NCBI GenBank assembly: GCA_030593645.1
Contig: JAUVGT010000186.1
Span: forward strand, 1-9,399
Direction: 5' to 3'
Length of the DNA: 9,399 bases
Source of the DNA: Deltaproteobacteria bacterium
GTDB lineage: Bacteria; Desulfobacterota; Desulfobacteria; Desulfobacterales; JAUVGT01
The notes beneath the pieces were generated by a model, which had not been told where the DNA came from, searched no databases, and saw only the letters and a program-made list of their open reading frames with translations. Shown here in pieces: positions 5,790-9,399 of this stretch; the first letter of the stretch is position 1; each line of letters starts with the position of its first letter. The position numbers and the translations under genes are program-made.

Positions 5790-6908
5790 TCAGGCTCGCC
5801 TCGGGCATGCCGGCAGTAATCCCAACTCGGTTGAAATTGTGCTGTTTGCTTCCACGCATTCCTCCGGGTTGCAGCATGTATAACACACACGTTTAAAAGA
5901 TCTGAAACCGCGAAGTTCCACGTCCGTCGATAGAAACCCATCCTTAACCGGTTCTTCTTTCAGAAGATCGGTGCTGAGGTATTTTTTGTTATCGTCTGAA
6001 AAGACCGTCACAACAACGGAGTCTTTACCCATTTGGTTCTGGAGTTTGAGCGCTCCCAGGAGGTTCGCTCCGGATGAAACCCCAACGCCGATCCCGAGGA
6101 CGTCGGCAAGCTTCTGGGCCATGATAATACTGTCTCCATCATCAATCCCGACAACGTCATCCAGAGATTTAAGATCGAGAATATCCGGAATAAAATCATC
6201 AGAAATTCCCTGTATCCGGTGCAGTCCGACTTTACATCCGGTGGACAATGTGGGGGAGTTGGATGGTTCAAGGGGATGGATTTTGATTGAAGGATTTTTC
6301 TCTTTAAGGTATTTACCGGTTCCCATAATGGTGCCGCCAGTGCCGACACCGGTGATAAATGCATCCGGTATTAATGATCGAAAACGCAACTGTGCCCAGA
6401 TTTCAGGACCCGTTGTGTGATAATGAGCATTGGCATTATGAATATTTGAAAACTGTTTGGGTAAAAATGAATCGGGCGTTTCGTTTGCCAGATCGTTAGA
6501 ACGGCTGATACTGGCTATAAAACCGCCTTCTTCTCTGGATATGAGTTTGATGTCTGCTCCGAAACTACGAATGAGGTTGATTCGTTCCGAGCTCATCCAG
6601 TCCGGCATAAAAATCGTAATGGGATGGCCCAATGCGCGTCCAATTGCTGAGAAGGCAATTCCGGTGTTGCCGCTGGTCGCTTCTATGATCATACCGCCGG
6701 GTATCAACTTACCTTCAGTATAAGCCTGCTTAATGATGTGGAATGCCATGCGGTCTTTAATCGATCCGGTCATGTTCAAATATTCCGCCTTGGCATAAAG
6801 TACCCGTTTTTCACCCTTATACCGGAAGCTGATGGCCAAAAGAGGAGTATTGCCGATCAGGCTTGATATTCCCTTCAATTTGACCATCGTGTTGCCAATC
6901 CGATCCAT
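5790..6908 (-). CDS. PLP-dependent cysteine synthase family protein with Cys-rich C-terminal tail
   Basis: Fold-type II PLP enzymes of this family make cysteine from O-acetylserine (or a related activated serine) and sulfide, in the cytoplasm. Core motifs are all present: IGNTPLL at 18-24, TGSIKDRM with the Schiff-base lysine K51, EATSGNTG at 76-83 (substrate loop), the PLP phosphate loop GVGTGGT at 187-193, and the VSSGAN block at 277-282. At 372 aa it is longer than plain CysK (about 310). The extra tail (about 330-372) carries C342, C345, C346, C351 and C368 and could bind metal or regulate the enzyme. ATG 6908 is preceded by AAAGGA (6915-6920 on the minus strand, 6-nt spacer). CysK, CysM, a CysK2-like S-sulfocysteine synthase or a cystathionine beta-synthase-type enzyme are all possible, so I give no symbol. 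Its leader carries four 10-bp tandem repeats. Confidence 0.88.
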   Translation of the reverse strand: MDRIGNTMVKLKGISSLIGNTPLLAISFRYKGEKRVLYAKAEYLNMTGSIKDRMAFHIIKQAYTEGKLIPGGMIIEATSGNTGIAFSAIGRALGHPITIFMPDWMSSERINLIRSFGADIKLISREEGGFIASISRSNDLANETPDSFLPKQFSNIHNANAHYHTTGPEIWAQLRFRSLIPDAFITGVGTGGTIMGTGKYLKEKNPSIKIHPLEPSNSPTLSTGCKVGLHRIQGISDDFIPDILDLKSLDDVVGIDDGDSIIMAQKLADVLGIGVGVSSGANLLGALKLQNQMGKDSVVVTVFSDDNKKYLSTDLLKEEPVKDGFLSTDVELRGFRSFKRVCYTCCNPEECVEANSTISTELGLLPACPRRA

Positions 6909-6928
6909 TTATTTTCCTTTCTGTTTTT

Positions 6929-6970
6929 CCATCACGTTCCATTACGTTCCATTACGTTCCATTACGTACC
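6929..6970. repeat. Tandem 10-bp repeat, 4.2 copies, in the cysteine synthase leader
   Basis: CCATCACGTT (6929-6938), CCATTACGTT (6939-6948), CCATTACGTT (6949-6958), CCATTACGTA (6959-6968) and a final CC follow head to tail. The first and last units each differ from the two central units by one base. The array begins 21 bp upstream of the cysteine synthase ATG and adjoins a TATAAT box (6973-6978, minus strand). It therefore lies around the transcription start or in the 5' leader. A unit close to one helical turn places each copy on the same face of the DNA. Confidence 0.9.
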
Positions 6971-6972
6971 TG

Positions 6973-6999
6973 ATTATATGAGGGTTGTATAAAATTCAA
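6973..6999 (-). promoter_or_regulatory. Candidate promoter of the cysteine synthase gene
   Basis: On the minus strand a perfect -10 box TATAAT lies at 6973-6978. Upstream, TTGAAT (6994-6999) matches the -35 box at 4 of 6 positions with a 15-bp spacer. The start site would fall within the tandem 10-bp repeat array, about 55-60 nt before the ATG. The -10 box is convincing; the -35 box is weak. Confidence 0.4.
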
Positions 7000-7092
7000 C
7001 AAAAATATCATCAGCAATGATTATCTGCAGTGCGTTATCCCTTATATTACAGAGGGTTATTAAGTCACCCAAAATGCATTTATTTTCCAATG

Positions 7093-7121
7093 TTGTGTTT
7101 TTCAGCAAAATTAAGTATAAT
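7093..7121 (+). promoter_or_regulatory. Candidate promoter of the large unknown gene
   Basis: A perfect -10 box TATAAT (7116-7121) has TTGTGT (7093-7098) 17 bp upstream, a match at 3 of 6 positions to the -35 consensus. The leader before the ATG at 7292 would be about 165 nt. Tentative because of the poor -35 box. Confidence 0.35.
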
Positions 7122-7291
7122 AGTCCTGTAGATTTCGTTTTTACAACCCAAGCAGATATCATGCAGAATTTCTATCCCTATTGATAAAAACAGCATCACC
7201 ACCCAATGAGTTGATCCGAACGAAAGATCAAAGAGAGGCTGCGCGAAACAACCATTTATACATGAATTAAAGACTATTTTAGATAAAGAAT

Positions 7292-9399
7292 ATGGAAGAT
7301 AAAAATATTAAACTGGATGACGCGGCACTGGAACTTTTCAAGGAATTTGAGGGTATTGATTCTTCGAATCGGAACCAGGCCTCTGCCAATTCACGGGACC
7401 GGCTGGGTGAAAACCTGGTTGAAGAACAAAAACGGCTGGATACCTGGAGAATGCTGCTTGTTGATGCGGCCGATTTGATCAGCGCGTATTTTTTTGGGGA
7501 CCACTTTTTGGATAATCATGATTCTGAGACCGAAACGTATATTAAGCTTGTGCATACATTTGAAGAGCTTAAAAAAATGGAACAAAGCAGGGATTCAATC
7601 CTGATTCGATTCCGGGGTGTTCCGGTCGCGGGCGATACACCGGATGATCTGGATTATGAAATCATATATGGAAGCATCGTTGTAGACACAAGTATTATTC
7701 CTTCCATTATCAGGCGTCAGGGCATGAAGGTCTCTCATGTCTCAGAAAAATTAATGGGGGCGTTTATCATTTTCTCAAAAATCGGCTTTAATAATCTTTT
7801 GGTCCGCTTTCCAAAAAAGTCAGATGTAGAATTAGATCATTTACGTTCCAGTCTACATATATTAGCACGGTTCAAAACCGCCCAGGAAAACAATCTCCCC
7901 ATAACGATATCCTTTAAAGGTAAAGAAAAATCGGTTCCGATTATTAAAGATGAACAAAAACGGCCCGATGCAAATTTGACCATAATGTCCGGAATCAGCA
8001 ATCTGAAGCCTCGGACAACCGAGACCCTTGTCCATAAAGTGAATAAATGGATGGAACAAAAACGGTCTTCCGAAGCCGGCTGCCCCTATTCAAATGTCTA
8101 TAATGCGATATTCGGGATTAAGAATCTGGATCCTCAGATCATTAAACCGTATGTAGAGGTTAACAATGCCATATGGCTGATGATGATGGATGCAGAAGAG
8201 AAAATCGATAAACCCGATTCAAAAGAAAAAGTAAATCTGATCCGGTTTGTCGTGGATGATAATTACAGTTCACCCAAAAAAGCGGCAAAAGTACTGAACA
8301 GTGTGTATGGGAACGATTTTCAGAAAATTGATTCAAAGCGCCTTGGCGATCGAATTACCCTTTCGTCTGAGTTACTCACATCCATTGAAAAAGAACCGAA
8401 AAGCGAAAAGATCAAAGATGAAGTGTTAAGTAGTATTGATGTACGATTGGATAAGGTAAAGGATGATGTCTATGATGATCTTGATATAAGCGGCAGTCAA
8501 AGCGATGATGATAAGGAGAATATTAGTGGTAAGGTCGTACATAAAAAACTTGATAAAATGCTCACGTATTATAAAGGGCGCTCCGCAATCCGAAAAAAGA
8601 TGAAGAGAATGGTGCGCAAGCCCATAAACTTCAGCGAGGAAGATTATGCGACAATCGCCAGAGATTTTAGTGTCAAAGTTCCGGACGCAAAAGAACTGAT
8701 TGTAATGTTAAAAAGCTGTTTCAGTGATAGTGGTCGATTCAGTAAAGGTAAGTTCATTAATATCATTCAGAACTTAACACTCTATGAGAAGAAAATTTTT
8801 GAATTTTTATGGCATCATTTGAAAGATGTAATCGATACGAAAGATCGGGTCCCATTTTTAAATTCACTTCAGCTTCTTGCCTCCCGTCTGGAACAGCCAA
8901 AACGGGCGTTTAAAACACTTTTGGAAGATTTTTCCAGCGATCCATCGGCCGTTAATTATTCGGATAACAAGGCCATTATGCTGGCAAATTTAATCATTCA
9001 CCGGTATGATGATGAACTGGCGGATATGGAAATGACCCCTGAAGATATTCTGACCGATAATCGTTTATCGAATGATGCCGTGGCAAATTATGCATCCTGG
9101 CGTATCGATAAGGAGCAGGAGAAAATATTTGATAAAATTCAGACGATACATGATACACTCAGGGAAACCCTTTCAAAAGGCGAGGACACGGCCGAGCAGA
9201 TATCCGCAAAAGAACTTCTTTCTCTCGAAAGGGAATTTTATATTTTCCTCTCTCTCGTGAAATGTAAAACCGGAAACGCATTACTACGAAGCGCGGCATA
9301 TGAATACGGAAATCCTGACTCGAATATTTATTTATTTAGTCGAAGCCCCGTGCATATGTCCACCATCATACAAAATTTAAGAGTCATCATACGCGGCCT
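7292..9399 (+). CDS. Large unrecognised cytoplasmic protein, at least 702 codons, 3' truncated by the window
   Basis: One frame is open from ATG 7292 to the end of the window with no stop: 702 complete codons plus two bases. An in-frame TAG at 7280-7282 shows the ATG is the first start; its ribosome binding site is weak (AGATAAAG). The product has no signal peptide or hydrophobic membrane span. It begins with an acidic helical region (1-60). A mixed alpha/beta region follows at about 100-215, with beta-like strands DSILIRFRGVPV and NNLLVRFP. A helical part (about 240-370) comes next. An Asp/Ser-rich linker lies near 392-410 (DDVYDDLDI, SQSDDDKEN), followed by a basic patch, RKKMKRMVRK, at 434-443. 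A long helical region then runs to the edge. I recognise no catalytic motif, P-loop, HTH or Cys cluster. Codon use looks like its neighbours, so recent transfer is not indicated. A regulatory or scaffold role is only a guess. Confidence 0.85.
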   Translation, partial: MEDKNIKLDDAALELFKEFEGIDSSNRNQASANSRDRLGENLVEEQKRLDTWRMLLVDAADLISAYFFGDHFLDNHDSETETYIKLVHTFEELKKMEQSRDSILIRFRGVPVAGDTPDDLDYEIIYGSIVVDTSIIPSIIRRQGMKVSHVSEKLMGAFIIFSKIGFNNLLVRFPKKSDVELDHLRSSLHILARFKTAQENNLPITISFKGKEKSVPIIKDEQKRPDANLTIMSGISNLKPRTTETLVHKVNKWMEQKRSSEAGCPYSNVYNAIFGIKNLDPQIIKPYVEVNNAIWLMMMDAEEKIDKPDSKEKVNLIRFVVDDNYSSPKKAAKVLNSVYGNDFQKIDSKRLGDRITLSSELLTSIEKEPKSEKIKDEVLSSIDVRLDKVKDDVYDDLDISGSQSDDDKENISGKVVHKKLDKMLTYYKGRSAIRKKMKRMVRKPINFSEEDYATIARDFSVKVPDAKELIVMLKSCFSDSGRFSKGKFINIIQNLTLYEKKIFEFLWHHLKDVIDTKDRVPFLNSLQLLASRLEQPKRAFKTLLEDFSSDPSAVNYSDNKAIMLANLIIHRYDDELADMEMTPEDILTDNRLSNDAVANYASWRIDKEQEKIFDKIQTIHDTLRETLSKGEDTAEQISAKELLSLEREFYIFLSLVKCKTGNALLRSAAYEYGNPDSNIYLFSRSPVHMSTIIQNLRVIIRG

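Larger units (their letters stand above)
6971..7291. other. Divergent intergenic region between the cysteine synthase and the large unknown gene
   Basis: Apart from the two candidate promoters, this 320-nt AT-rich stretch holds little. A minus-strand frame at 6974-7162 (62 codons) has no ribosome binding site and a non-protein-like composition. A small hairpin, TTGATC (7211-7216) with GATCAA (7226-7231) around a 9-nt loop, would lie in the leader of the downstream gene. I see no riboswitch motif. Confidence 0.4.

Noticed and set aside
5971..6420. 149-codon plus-strand frame opposite the cysteine synthase gene
   Set aside because: Antisense shadow of a well-supported PLP enzyme; composition is Pro/Ser/Arg-rich with no start signal.
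6929..6970. CRISPR-like repeat array
   Set aside because: Units are 10 bp and head to tail without spacers, so it is a simple tandem repeat.
6974..7162. 62-codon minus-strand frame in the intergenic region upstream of the cysteine synthase
   Set aside because: No ribosome binding site and no recognisable sequence; it overlaps the candidate promoter of the cysteine synthase gene.

Overview
The window looks like a chromosomal segment of an anaerobic deltaproteobacterium, most likely of the sulfate-reducing Desulfobacterota (Desulfobacterales type). This is an inference from moderate GC, lone cobT control by a cobalamin riboswitch, a Cys-rich DUF3795 protein, a cysteine synthase paralogue with a Cys-rich tail, and several lineage-type hypotheticals. 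No ribosomal RNA, tRNA, CRISPR array, integrase or transposase is visible. The genes look like ordinary chromosomal genes, not a mobile island.

Layout. (1) Positions 1-670 (+): the 3' end of an unrecognised gene, then a 116-codon hypothetical gene. (2) Positions 686-2263 (+): a sigma70-like promoter, a cobalamin riboswitch aptamer, a hairpin that may be its expression platform, about 200 nt of further leader, and cobT (lower-ligand activation for B12 assembly). (3) A strong GC hairpin at 2447-2470 separates cobT from a convergent two-gene minus-strand operon, 4710-2505. This operon encodes an NfeD-like membrane protein followed 25 bp later by a flotillin, the classical bacterial membrane-microdomain pair. 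(4) Positions 4711-5212: a 500-nt AT-rich intergenic region with an 11-bp inverted repeat pair and a 10-bp AT-rich palindrome. (5) Positions 5213-5746 (+): a DUF3795-type Cys-rich protein with a C-terminal zinc ribbon, convergent with (6) 6908-5790 (-), a PLP-dependent cysteine synthase family gene whose leader carries four tandem 10-bp repeats. (7) Positions 7292 to the window end (+): a 702-codon open frame with no stop in the window, encoding a large soluble protein that I do not recognise.

Functional links. cobT is explained by B12 feedback through the riboswitch. The NfeD/flotillin pair should act together at the membrane. The remaining genes do not form an obvious pathway with each other. 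No clear new multi-gene system is present. The items most worth a second look are the large unknown protein, the tandem repeats in the cysK leader, the His/Asp-rich loop in the NfeD protein, and the flotillin internal duplication.
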